Positions 44,851 through 54,300 of a stretch of DNA of 64,000 nt are shown here, in pieces. The DNA is from Bacteroides timonensis. GTDB lineage: Bacteria; Bacteroidota; Bacteroidia; Bacteroidales; Bacteroidaceae. Under the pieces are notes generated by a model. The model saw nothing but the letters and a program-made list of their open reading frames with translations, searched no databases and was not told the DNA's origin. Position 1 is the stretch's first letter. Each line of letters starts with the position of its first letter. Where the stretch lies: NCBI RefSeq assembly GCF_000513195.1, contig NZ_CBVI010000089.1:17657-81656 (forward strand), written 5' to 3'. The translations under genes were made by a program, and so were the position numbers.

Positions 44851-45567
44851 TCAAGTTCCTCCATTAGCTCCAGTTCCTCCGTTAGTTCCAGCTCCTCCAT
44901 TAGTTCCAGCTCCTCCACCTTTTGCAGGGGTCAATTCTATAGGCTGAATTGCTTGTGCAAATGCTTCGATAATAGTGTTTACTCCTTTAGGAAGTGGCAG
45001 TTGGCCTGCATGTACATTAACCGTATACTTGGCAGAATTACTCTTCTCATAATGTGTATTATGGGTCGAAGAATCTTTTGAAGAATAACTGGCCGAACCT
45101 TTAATAGTTGTACTTAGCAACCCCCAACCTATTTTAGTTTCAAAACTACCTTCACCTTTAGTCTCTGATTCTTTTGCTTCATTATTGTCTTCAGAGAAAC
45201 TTGATTTTACTTCCATTTCAAAGTTTATATCCACGGTTTCTACAGCTAATGAATTAATAGGTAGAATTGTCAAAAGAGGCAAAGTAAATTTTGTAGAAGC
45301 AGGTTCAACAGAAACCTTTCCGTTTTTATCCGTAGAAACAACACTTCTAGTGAGAATCATATCAATCATGATAGGCTCATAATTATAAACAGGCGGGTTG
45401 CCTTCACTAAATTTCTTTTTGTTGAAGCAAGTGTCCAACATAAACATCGTTTGCGTAAGAGCCATTGCAGAATTCGCCTTAGCGGCTGCATTCAGAGGAC
45501 CTCCGATTAAGCTTTCCATTGGCAGCCCGGAGAATTGCTGCGACAGCGATAATAAATTTGTATCCAT
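44851..45567 (-). CDS. DUF2589-like protein, long member with glycine-rich tail
   Basis: 238 residues of unknown function. The core is that of its neighbour: MESLIGGPLNAAAKAN, FTLPLLTILPINSLAVETVD, VNVHAGQLPLPKGV. Between the beta parts lies an insert rich in Ser, Glu and Lys (about 140-175). The protein ends in a low-complexity tail of repeated (A/T)GTNGG units, about 20 residues. The plus strand of that tail reads as a serine-rich frame, which is a shadow. It is the first large gene of its transcript, 32 bases after the 40-residue small ORF. Confidence 0.7.
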   Translation of the reverse strand: MDTNLLSLSQQFSGLPMESLIGGPLNAAAKANSAMALTQTMFMLDTCFNKKKFSEGNPPVYNYEPIMIDMILTRSVVSTDKNGKVSVEPASTKFTLPLLTILPINSLAVETVDINFEMEVKSSFSEDNNEAKESETKGEGSFETKIGWGLLSTTIKGSASYSSKDSSTHNTHYEKSNSAKYTVNVHAGQLPLPKGVNTIIEAFAQAIQPIELTPAKGGGAGTNGGAGTNGGTGANGGT

Positions 45568-45599
45568 AATAATGCGTTTTGAAGAAGTTATTAAATATG

Positions 45600-45722
45600 T
45601 TAACTAAAACTCAGAAGTCTCTTAATCCATCTTTTTATGCACTCGAATAAACGAACAAAAAATCCTTCTTTCCTTTTAGGCTTTTCCGCCGGATAAAAAC
45701 TAATAGTAATACGTTCACCCAT
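45600..45722 (-). CDS. Candidate 40-residue basic small protein leading the DUF2589 unit
   Basis: A 41-codon frame, ATG at 45722 to TAA at 45600, beginning MGERITISFYPAEKP and ending in a very basic amphipathic segment (VRLFECIKRWIKRLLSFS). No homologue is known to me. Support comes from position: a TAACTTTG promoter box at 45757-45764 would start transcription near 45750, so this ATG is the first one on the message, about 28 bases in, and the DUF2589-like gene follows 32 bases after its stop. A leader peptide or membrane-active peptide is possible. Length alone would not be convincing. Confidence 0.5.
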   Translation of the reverse strand: MGERITISFYPAEKPKRKEGFFVRLFECIKRWIKRLLSFS

Positions 45723-45756
45723 ATGTCTTTCACACTTATCCTGATTAGTAATGTGA

Positions 45757-45764
45757 CAAAGTTA
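45757..45764 (-). promoter_or_regulatory. Bacteroidetes -7 box for the DUF2589 transcript
   Basis: Minus strand TAACTTTG with flanking GTCAC on both sides (GTCACTAACTTTGTCAC). It lies 35-42 bases before the small ORF ATG. This shows that the DUF2589 genes form a unit separate from the kinase transcript upstream. The GTCAC pair is a 5-bp direct repeat around the box. Confidence 0.65.
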
Positions 45765-45873
45765 GTGACATAAAAGCATAAAAAGAGAATATAAGCGATA
45801 ACATCTATTTTTTACAATTAGTTATTTATCACTTACTTACAAAGAGAAGTAATAACAATCTTCAAAAAGCAGG

Positions 45874-46455
45874 CTAATTAGCAACCTTCAATTTTATCCG
45901 ATGCCTCCTTTGAGCCACAATTTGCTTATTGACATTCCCAAAGCAAAGAGCAATGGTAAAATCATCTAACCCACAAATTGAGAGGCATGAAAATAGACAA
46001 TCGTCTTCCGTATATTTAGGATAGGTTTGGTGCAGATACTCTATATAGTCCTTGTATATCTCCATAATAGTAGAACGAAGTTTCTTCTGCTCATCTTCCA
46101 ATAAAATACGTAAATCCTGTTTGTTTTTAGTTTTGTCTTGACGGCTAAGCCGTTCTATTGTTTTATAAATGGATGTCTCTTTAAAGATCACATTGCATAA
46201 TTGCGCCTTTTCATCGGCCAATTTTCTGATTTCAGTTTCTTTCTGAGAAAGCAGTTTTTGAGTTTCTTCTTGTTTATCCCTCAATAAAGAAATATAATAC
46301 TCAGTCTCTATCGCATGTACTTCCAATAAAGCCTGATCATATTTATGCTCCTGTTCGAGAAACTTCTTCCGCTGCTTTGTCCGCTGAATATACCAGACCA
46401 GGAAAAGAATCACGAGTAAACAGAAAACGATCAGATAGATAAATGGAAACTGCAT
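45874..46455 (-). CDS. Membrane-anchored coiled-coil protein with HTH-like C-terminus
   Basis: 193 residues from the ATG at 46455; a GTG two codons earlier is less likely. One N-terminal span (about 4-23, FPFIYLIVFCLLVILFLVWY) is followed by a long charged coiled coil (about 25-125). The C-terminus, YTEDDCLFSCLSICGLDDFTIALCFGNVNKQIVAQRRHRIK, resembles the LuxR-like HTH that ends many Bacteroidetes membrane-bound regulators. The protein could sense a state of the envelope and bind DNA near the membrane. It lies 129 bases after the phosphatase stop and 110 bases before the DUF2589 promoter, which it may control. Confidence 0.7.
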   Translation of the reverse strand: MQFPFIYLIVFCLLVILFLVWYIQRTKQRKKFLEQEHKYDQALLEVHAIETEYYISLLRDKQEETQKLLSQKETEIRKLADEKAQLCNVIFKETSIYKTIERLSRQDKTKNKQDLRILLEDEQKKLRSTIMEIYKDYIEYLHQTYPKYTEDDCLFSCLSICGLDDFTIALCFGNVNKQIVAQRRHRIKLKVAN

Positions 46456-46584
46456 CTTCACTTTTACTTTAAAATATTCGGTTATCTGACAGCAAAGAAA
46501 ATAAAAATATAGAGAAATAGCAATATATATTTCAAAAAAACTGACTCATAAACCTACATTGTTCATTTGATCCGCTACCTCTTT

Positions 46585-47334
46585 CTATTCTGTTACCCGC
46601 AGAAGCACAACACTCACATTATCTCTACCACCTGCCGCCTTTGCAGCTTCTATCAGATTGATTGCAGTAGGTTCTTGTTGAAGAACTTCTTCAATCTGAT
46701 CATCTGTAAGCATATCACTTAAACCATCGGAACAAATCAAAAAGAGATCTTCATCCAATAATTGGCCGGTTAATTCGGTGAAATCGGCAAAAGCAGATGT
46801 TCCGGCACCCAAAGAGTTATATATTACGTTGGATGGAGTAGTCATATCTCCGGTCAGTTCTCGCATAGAATGGTCCGACGAAAGTTGTTTCAGAATACCG
46901 CCACGATAACGATACAGGCGGCTGTCTCCAATATTCACCATATAGATGCTCTCTTCATAACTGAACATGCCTACAAAAGTGGTTCCCATTCCCTCGTATT
47001 GAGGAAGTTCAACGCCCTTGTTTGTTATCAGAGCATGAGTTTCATTCACCCAATTCTTTATCTCGCCGGACAGCGCCTCATGAGAAAGTTCGGAAGGAAG
47101 ATCGGTAATAAAACGGTCGAATGCCTGGGTAGCCAACTCACTGGCAAATTCTCCACCTTCGTGTCCGCCCATACCATCCGCTACAAAAGCTGTAAAACGA
47201 GCCTGAGGAATGAGTTCAAACTTCTGTTCGTATGTTTCGTCACGATAAAGTCCTCCGTTGAAAAGTATCATATCTTCATTATTGGTACGTATGCACCCCA
47301 TATCACTGGCAAGCTGACATTTCAATAATAACAT
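46585..47334 (-). CDS. PP2C-type Ser/Thr protein phosphatase
   Basis: 249 residues, the usual length of a bacterial PP2C domain, soluble. Metal-binding aspartates are in place: TNNED (Asp21), FVADGMGGHEGGEF (Asp53), FLICSDGLSDML and GGRDNVSVVLL. GDSRLYRYRGG is also typical. It removes phosphate from Ser/Thr and would oppose the kinase at 51331-54798. It begins 66 bases after the FHA gene stop, so the two may be on one message. The kinase-phosphatase-FHA set is used in other bacteria to control a membrane machine. Confidence 0.93.
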   Translation of the reverse strand: MLLLKCQLASDMGCIRTNNEDMILFNGGLYRDETYEQKFELIPQARFTAFVADGMGGHEGGEFASELATQAFDRFITDLPSELSHEALSGEIKNWVNETHALITNKGVELPQYEGMGTTFVGMFSYEESIYMVNIGDSRLYRYRGGILKQLSSDHSMRELTGDMTTPSNVIYNSLGAGTSAFADFTELTGQLLDEDLFLICSDGLSDMLTDDQIEEVLQQEPTAINLIEAAKAAGGRDNVSVVLLRVTE

Positions 47335-47400
47335 AAGGCAATTTTACGATTTAATGGTTACAACCTACGATTAAAATTATCTCTACCATTCCATCCGAAT

Positions 47401-47955
47401 CTATTCAACCTTGAAATCAAGATTGGCTATACGAATGACATCTCCGATGTTAAACACAGCAGGTACATTCGGCGAAAGACGGTTGTCGTTGACAAACGTA
47501 CCATTGGTAGAATCCAGATCCACAATTTCCCATTGTCCGGATGTATTCTTCTGTAAGCGGGCATGGGTACCGGAAACATATCCCTGAGAAGCGAATGCAG
47601 ATACATAATCGCCCTTTCTGCGACCAATCACCGCACCATTTCCCAAACCTAAACGGATGCCTGCGGCAGAACAAACCAAACGTACAGGAAGTGGAGGTGC
47701 GGATACTCCCGGACGCATTGTTTTTTCAGGTTCAGAAGAAACCGAAGAATTCACGGAAGAAGTCGAAGGATGCATAGGTGACACGACTTGATTCACAGCG
47801 GATACTAACGGCTGACCGCATTGCGTGCATCGTTTCCCCTTTCCAAACACATGGCATTGAGGGCAAATATACAGTTCAACGCCGCATTGGTCGCAATAGT
47901 AACTATCACTTTCTATTTCAACTCTGCACTTGGGGCAGTTGACTAATGTACTCAT
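47401..47955 (-). CDS. Zinc-ribbon and FHA domain protein with a K-T-M-R-P-G motif
   Basis: 184 residues. Two zinc ribbons (Cys pairs at 7/10 and 21/24, then 31/34 and 43/46) are followed by a Ser/Pro-rich linker (about 55-92) and a C-terminal FHA domain (about 95-184). The phosphothreonine-binding motifs are present: IGRRKGDYV with Gly111-Arg112, YVSGTHARL with Ser128 and His131, and LDSTNGTFVND with Asn151. The linker contains EKTMRPG at 77-83, matching the repeated motif of the kinase N-terminus. It should bind phosphothreonine on the kinase, on itself or on another partner. It lies 30 bases after the AAA ATPase gene. Confidence 0.93.
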   Translation of the reverse strand: MSTLVNCPKCRVEIESDSYYCDQCGVELYICPQCHVFGKGKRCTQCGQPLVSAVNQVVSPMHPSTSSVNSSVSSEPEKTMRPGVSAPPLPVRLVCSAAGIRLGLGNGAVIGRRKGDYVSAFASQGYVSGTHARLQKNTSGQWEIVDLDSTNGTFVNDNRLSPNVPAVFNIGDVIRIANLDFKVE

Positions 47956-47985
47956 TTCTTTAGCGATTAACGATTAGTGATTCAA

Positions 47986-50900
47986 TTATCCCATATCCTC
48001 AGGTAACAATATACTGTAGCTTGCCGGATCAAAGTCAGGACGCTCCATTTCGTGACGAAGACGGGAGCTCTGATTCTTCTTCACCCGGTCGAAATAATTA
48101 TTTACTTCACGGGCATTGGCAAAATTACGTTCACGACGATTATATAAATCCGTGAAGTAAACATGCATGGCATTTTCTGCTTCAGGAGTCAGTGTAAGTT
48201 TATCCTTTTTCGCCTTCATCCTAAAAATTTGCGCCAATTCATCGGGATTATAGTCCTCAAAATGAATTACCTTGGTGAAACGGGATTCCAAACCTGAATT
48301 CGTATCAATCCACTGGCGGATCTCACGCGGATACCCGGCAGCAATGCAAACCATCTTCCCCTTATAATCAAGCAACATCGGCAAAATAGTATTTGTAGCC
48401 TCCTGCCCGAAGCTATCCCCCATCAGTGAATAAGCTTCGTCAATAAAAAGCACACCGCCCACCGCACGCTTCACAACCCGTGCCGTTTTAGTGGCAGTCT
48501 GTCCCACATAACCTTCTACCAAGTCTTTACGGGTTACTTCCAACAAACGATTGCTGGGCAATACACCCAATGAATAGAAAATATTTCCCATGATACGTGC
48601 CACAGTAGTCTTTCCCGTTCCCGGATTGCCGACAAAGAGATAGTGATCCACTACACCCTGGAATTTCTTACCCATAGCTTCCGCCTTAGCACGCTCCACT
48701 TTGATATAATCGGCAATCTCCTTCACTTCACGTTTCACGCTGGATAATCCGATCAATTGGTTCAATTCCGCCATGCACTCTTCTTCATCGATCATCTTTG
48801 GCGGATCATACGGAATATCCTCCGCCTCGATGGTCAGGTACATTTCCCGAGTCAAAGTCTGTCCTCCGGCATGTAATTGTGCCAGTCGGTTGGCACGGCG
48901 GGCTTTGGTCTTCTCAAAGAGTTTCACCATTTCTCCGGCATTCCCAAAATTCTCATCTTTCGATGTCACCATTTCATCGACTAACTTAATCAGCATCTCT
49001 TCCGCATCCGGTGTCAGTGTATTCCCTTTCTTCCTGATAAGAGAACGGTAAATACAGATCAACTGGTCTGCCGAGTAGTCCTCGATATGCAGGAAATTAC
49101 TAAACCGACGCCGGAAGCCCGGATTGGCATTATTGACAAATTCCTCCATTTCAGCGCGATAACCGGCACAGATAACCACGAATTTCCCGGCATCCTTCAC
49201 CATTCGGGTCATTAGTGCCTCCACGGCTTCCACTCCTGTCTGATCCTTACTTCCACCGGCACAGACAGGCATCAGAGCGTAGGCTTCATCTATAAAAAGA
49301 ATACCCCCCATCGCTTCGTCACAAGCCTTGTCCACAAGTTTGGCCGTCTCATTCTGATATGTACTTATCAGATGTTTACGCTCCTTCTCCACAACCTTAT
49401 CAGTAGGCAGCAGACCGATGGCTTTAAAGACCTCGCCCAGCTTGCAGGCAATGGTGGTCTTACCTGTCCCCGGATTACCCGTCAGCACAATGTGTACAGG
49501 AGTCACCTCGGCGTCGGCAATACCCATTTCCATCATCTCCTTGTCCATGGCTATCTTGTTCGCCAGCGCACGTATTTCAGCTTTTACACTGTCCATGCCC
49601 ACGAATTCATTCAGTTCAGCAAGTACAGCGTCCAGACTCTTGATATTTTTGCTTTCCTCACCCTCAATATCGGCACGCGTCAGCACATGCACCATAGACG
49701 CATCATAATCCGGTGTACCTTTCAGTTCCAGCAACCGGACTCCCTGATTCTTGATTGCACGATCCATTGCGTTCCGTACCTCACGGGCATTACCGAAATT
49801 GCGCGTACGGGTCAGGTACATCTTCGAGAAGTAATTACGGATAAATGCCTCGGCCTCTTCATCCAGGGTCAGATGCTCTTTCTTCACCTGTCGACGGAAA
49901 ATTTCCGTCAATTCATCGGCTTTATAGTCGCGGAAAGTCACCGTTTCATTGAAACGCGAGGCCATCCCTGAGTTAGAACTCAGAAATTCTCCCATCTCCT
50001 TTGTATATCCGGCAGCAATAGCCACAAACTGCCCGCGACGATCTTCTACCAGTTTCAGCAACGTATCAATTGCTTCCTGGCCGAACTGGTCATTATCACC
50101 TTGCTTCAATGTATAGGCTTCGTCAATGAACAGCACTCCGCCCATAGCCATATCCACATATTTTTCCACCGCCAGAGCCGTTTGACCCACATATCCCGCA
50201 ACCAGCTCCTTACGTGAAACTTCCACCAACTGACCGATGGGCAGCACTTCCAGTGAATTCAGGATATCAGCAAAGATACGGGCAATCGTTGTCTTCCCCG
50301 TCCCCGGATTACCAAGGAACAGAAAATGATCTTTGACCTCCCGTTTAGCTCCGGCACCTTTCCGTTCCCGTTCAAAATCTATCTTATGAATGATTTTCTG
50401 CACCGTTGCCTTGATTTCATCGATACCGACAAACTCATCCAGCTCTGCCATGATCTCCTCATAACTCTTCTGCCGGAACTCTTTACCGGGAATATCCTCA
50501 GGAATGGCAACCGATGCATTCGGATCGCGCTTGATAGTATTGGCAAAGATATCAGCCGCTTTTTTCACGGCCAGATGCCCATTCCCGAAATCATCTGATT
50601 TCTGTCGCATCTCATTCTTAAACACACGTTCCAGTTTAGCATCCGCTTCCTCACTCAATGCAATCCCATAACGTTTTTTGAGCTCATGGATACAAAGCTG
50701 CTTCAGTTCCTCCATACTGAAATCTTTCAGATCGAAGTAATACTCAAAGCGATTGCGCACATCAGGATTGGATACCAGGAACTCTTTAAAGGCCGATGAA
50801 AGCCCGGAAAGAATGACTATCGGATCATTATTCCACTTATCCATACAGCTGAACAGCTTATCAAGCTTATTGATATCATTGGCTGCACCCGAAGGCAAAA

Positions 50901-51327
50901 GCTTCTGCACATTTTCAATGCAGAGAATACCCCCTTTCAAGTCAGCGGTATTCTTTTCCCACTCTTTGGCAAACTCCTCATAATCCACCGCATCCACTAC
51001 TTTCATGGCAGGCTTCTTGATAATACCACTGGAATACAATAGTTTTTGCAATACTCCTGCCAGTTTGGTTTTACCGGTTCCGGTATTTCCCGTAATAATC
51101 ATGTCCATGCCCAGACGAATGGAAATGCCACTACGCTGTGCACGCAAAGCGAGCGACTCACAAGTATTTACCAAATCCTGCAACTGGTTCTTGACGGTTT
51201 CCATCCCCACCAACTCACGCAGCGGTTCAGTAGCTTTAGTAACCACATTGGCGCCACACCATTTGCAGAAAACAGCGTTTTCACGGTTCGGCTTATTACA
51301 TTTCGGACAATTCATAGTCATCTTCAT
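47986..51327 (-). CDS. Zinc-ribbon protein with four AAA modules (CbbX/SpoVK type)
   Basis: 1113 residues. An N-terminal zinc ribbon (Cys 8, 11, 21, 24) is followed by four AAA modules. Walker A motifs are GNTGTGKTK (about 80-88), then GNPGTGKTT near 340, near 617 and near 900. The last three have Walker B FIDEAY, as in CbbX and SpoVK; the first has LCIENV in place of IDE, so it probably does not hydrolyse ATP. A remodelling motor for protein complexes is the general role. Four modules in one chain is unusual, since related proteins carry one to three. The ATG lies 3 bases after the kinase stop, so translation is coupled; ATG at 51315 is an alternative start. Confidence 0.9.
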   Translation of the reverse strand: MKMTMNCPKCNKPNRENAVFCKWCGANVVTKATEPLRELVGMETVKNQLQDLVNTCESLALRAQRSGISIRLGMDMIITGNTGTGKTKLAGVLQKLLYSSGIIKKPAMKVVDAVDYEEFAKEWEKNTADLKGGILCIENVQKLLPSGAANDINKLDKLFSCMDKWNNDPIVILSGLSSAFKEFLVSNPDVRNRFEYYFDLKDFSMEELKQLCIHELKKRYGIALSEEADAKLERVFKNEMRQKSDDFGNGHLAVKKAADIFANTIKRDPNASVAIPEDIPGKEFRQKSYEEIMAELDEFVGIDEIKATVQKIIHKIDFERERKGAGAKREVKDHFLFLGNPGTGKTTIARIFADILNSLEVLPIGQLVEVSRKELVAGYVGQTALAVEKYVDMAMGGVLFIDEAYTLKQGDNDQFGQEAIDTLLKLVEDRRGQFVAIAAGYTKEMGEFLSSNSGMASRFNETVTFRDYKADELTEIFRRQVKKEHLTLDEEAEAFIRNYFSKMYLTRTRNFGNAREVRNAMDRAIKNQGVRLLELKGTPDYDASMVHVLTRADIEGEESKNIKSLDAVLAELNEFVGMDSVKAEIRALANKIAMDKEMMEMGIADAEVTPVHIVLTGNPGTGKTTIACKLGEVFKAIGLLPTDKVVEKERKHLISTYQNETAKLVDKACDEAMGGILFIDEAYALMPVCAGGSKDQTGVEAVEALMTRMVKDAGKFVVICAGYRAEMEEFVNNANPGFRRRFSNFLHIEDYSADQLICIYRSLIRKKGNTLTPDAEEMLIKLVDEMVTSKDENFGNAGEMVKLFEKTKARRANRLAQLHAGGQTLTREMYLTIEAEDIPYDPPKMIDEEECMAELNQLIGLSSVKREVKEIADYIKVERAKAEAMGKKFQGVVDHYLFVGNPGTGKTTVARIMGNIFYSLGVLPSNRLLEVTRKDLVEGYVGQTATKTARVVKRAVGGVLFIDEAYSLMGDSFGQEATNTILPMLLDYKGKMVCIAAGYPREIRQWIDTNSGLESRFTKVIHFEDYNPDELAQIFRMKAKKDKLTLTPEAENAMHVYFTDLYNRRERNFANAREVNNYFDRVKKNQSSRLRHEMERPDFDPASYSILLPEDMG

Positions 51328-51330
51328 TTA

Positions 51331-54300
51331 TCAGTTCTCTACATCTGCTTTCGCTTTTTTGAAACTGAAGTTCACTTGTTTTTTGGTCGTATAATTCTCA
51401 TAAGTACCTTCAAAAGCGCCCATTCCATCGCCGGTGAACTTACCGTTATACTGCCCGTCGAGAGTACCGTTCTTGTATACATCGTCAAAATGGATAGTAT
51501 TCGCAACGGTATTCACAGTGCCCGTCAGTGCTTCGTTGGTCAGATTCGTATATTGCACATGTATGGTAGCTTTCAAGCCTTCCGAGTTTGCTGTCGTTAT
51601 GTTCAGCGTAGCATTACGTCCTTCAAACGTACCCTCCCATGTGCCTACCAGTTCTTTCAGCTTTCCATCGTTTTGCAGAAAACGGGAAGCATCCAGTCCG
51701 AATGCCGGAGTATATTGCACAAACAGATAGGCCAGCCAACCTACCACCACCATGGAAAGTACGGCACGATAAGAAAACTTACGGATACAATCTTTCAGAT
51801 ATTTAGCATATTGTGCCGATTCACCGCCAATAGAAGACTCAAAGTGTGTCCCCACACTCGCTTTAAAAGCAAAATGCAATGGCTCCAAGCCTGTTTCCTC
51901 AAAACCGGGATTCAGCAAATGATCATGCAACCTCCGCTCAACCGGAAGCTTGAAATAACAGCTTTTCATCAGATAATAAGCCAGTAGGAGCAAAAGTCCA
52001 GCCAGTACATAATGAGCATAAGGCATGATGAGATCCAGCACAAAATATACTGTATAGTAGATAATTGCCCCCACAATAAAGCCTAAAATAGCACTTCCGA
52101 TAAGATTCTCAAAATCAGAAGTCACAAAAATAAGAATACCGAAGATGATACCCATCGTCACAATGGAACCGACAGAGAAACCGGACAACGGGTTTTCTGT
52201 GAACGGAAGCCCGTAGAAGCATAATGCAACCGCAAAAGCCAAAATAGGAATGAAACACAGTATTCCCAGCAAGACACGCATCACCGTCAGCGTCCTACAA
52301 CGCAAACGCACTTTCCGCAGGTTCTTATTCACAAAATTGGTGGCAATACGGAAATTGGAAACATCTGTATCTTTACTATCTATTTTTTCGATGAATTCGA
52401 GATATTTCACCGTTTCCTGCTCATATGCGAATTTGGGAGAAAGATTCTTCAACGGATTCTCCTGAAAGAAAGTAGTAAGCCAGTCTCTCAAATATCCACT
52501 CTCCAGTTCTGCCTTAACTTCTTTCGATGGAATGGACTTCAATCCGTCCAAATCGGTTATACTCTTATCACTATCCTTGAAGTAATAATAAGGTAAAGCG
52601 CCCAATCCCTTGATCATCTTGAAAGTAGCTATAATCCAGTTGTAAGGGCCTGCTTTCCGGAGATTATCTTTGGATTTCAGTTCAAAGCAGTAATTTATCC
52701 ATTCAATCTTATCTTCATACACACCCTTAGACTTCAGATAGAAATAAAGCCGCGAACCTTTCAGACTTGAGAGCATACCAAGAATATAATCGGCATATTC
52801 ATGATCCGGATCATTCTTCGGTGTATTCTTGTAAACCATCAACTGTTGATTGATGAATTGGGCTATTTGAGTATGCGTGAAATAATAATTATTTGCAGTC
52901 TCGTCCATTTGCAGGGTGAAGGAAACTTTAGGAGTCAAATTATAAAGTACACCGTAAGTTACCGCAGCATCCGATGTACTGAAGCCTTTCAATTGAGTAC
53001 GTATCTTCCCTACCAATCCTTTATCACGGCCTGCCAACCATATCAGGAAAGACTCTTCTGCCAAATCATTCCACGAGTCGGCACTCAACATATGATTATA
53101 AGCATAATGAAGAACTTCTTCCGGTGTATTGCAACGTCCCAAATTCCCCTTTTCATCGATCAATTCATAAGGACGTGAAGGGTCAAGTTCATAGATTAAA
53201 CGCCATAAAGCCTCCCGCTGGCGACCTTTTTTATTAAACAAGGGAGCTGCATTATCCGTAAGCCGCTTCAGATCGTGCGCATTAAAAAAGAGAAACAGGG
53301 GATCGTTCGCGTTCGCCAAAGTAGTCTGGTAAGTGCTGAAGTTCTCAATAAGAGATTGCGCTATTTCTTCGACAATAGTCCGCGGACGTCCCTTAACATC
53401 ATAATAGGGCATATCCACATTGAGCGTATAGCAGGCAGCATACAGCCCGGCAGTCTGGTCTTTCGGATAGCGCTTTTCTACAATATCTTCGATTTCCGAA
53501 ACCAATTCCGGCCGCTGATTATCATTCAGCCATTTAGTAAGCTTACCGGTATAGAGATATTTAATGGCAAGATTCTGATCCTGCCGCATAAAATCAGCCA
53601 ATTGTTCGGGTGAATGTGCTATCTGATTCTTTCCGGCATTAAAAATAATACTGAAACGACGTTTACTTTCCTGCCCGATAAAATCACTGAATACATCCTC
53701 TCCGCGAGCCCAACGAACGATTTCGGTAAATCCACAACGTTTTTCCGGCTGAGGTGCAGTCAATGCTTTTATTAATTGCAGCGTTCGTCCCGATAAATCC
53801 GCAGGAAAAGGCAAATCTCCCGTACGTTTACGCTTCATCAGTTCAAACTCTCTCTCTTTAAACTCTTTCTCACCCATCCACAGACAGAGCAAAACCATAC
53901 CAAGAGAGTAAAAATCACTCTTCGTGTCAATCTCCACCCGATTCTCACCAGGAACTGTATAATACATTTCTGGAGCTGCATAAATGCGGGTACGAGCTTG
54001 ATCCGTACGGGCAACTCCATTCTGATCGCATCTTACCGAAATACCAAAATCCCCCAACAGTACCTGATTCTGTTTCTCATCGGCAAAAAAGAAATTACCC
54101 GGCTTGATATCCCGATGAATAAACCCATGCTTATGACAGAAATCAATGGCAGCGGCAGCTTGTTTAGCTATTTCACAAAGCCTCCTTTCGTCTCCTTTCA
54201 GATTTACTTTATCCAAAGAGCCTCCTTTACAGTAAGTCATTACTTCATAATGCCTCAATTCACCGAAAACACGCGGATTATCCCACTGACCATGATCTAT

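Noticed and set aside
44794..45081. Plus-strand serine-rich frame
   Set aside because: It is the complement of the glycine-rich tail of the DUF2589-like protein; its low complexity is caused by that tail.
42935..46455. Prophage remnant suggested by the M15-type peptidase
   Set aside because: No terminase, portal, capsid, tail or integrase gene is seen, and the neighbours are signalling genes.
49372..49971. 199-residue plus-strand frame inside the AAA ATPase gene
   Set aside because: It is antisense to a gene with clear AAA motifs and shows no domain or promoter. GC-rich codons of the AAA gene leave long antisense frames.
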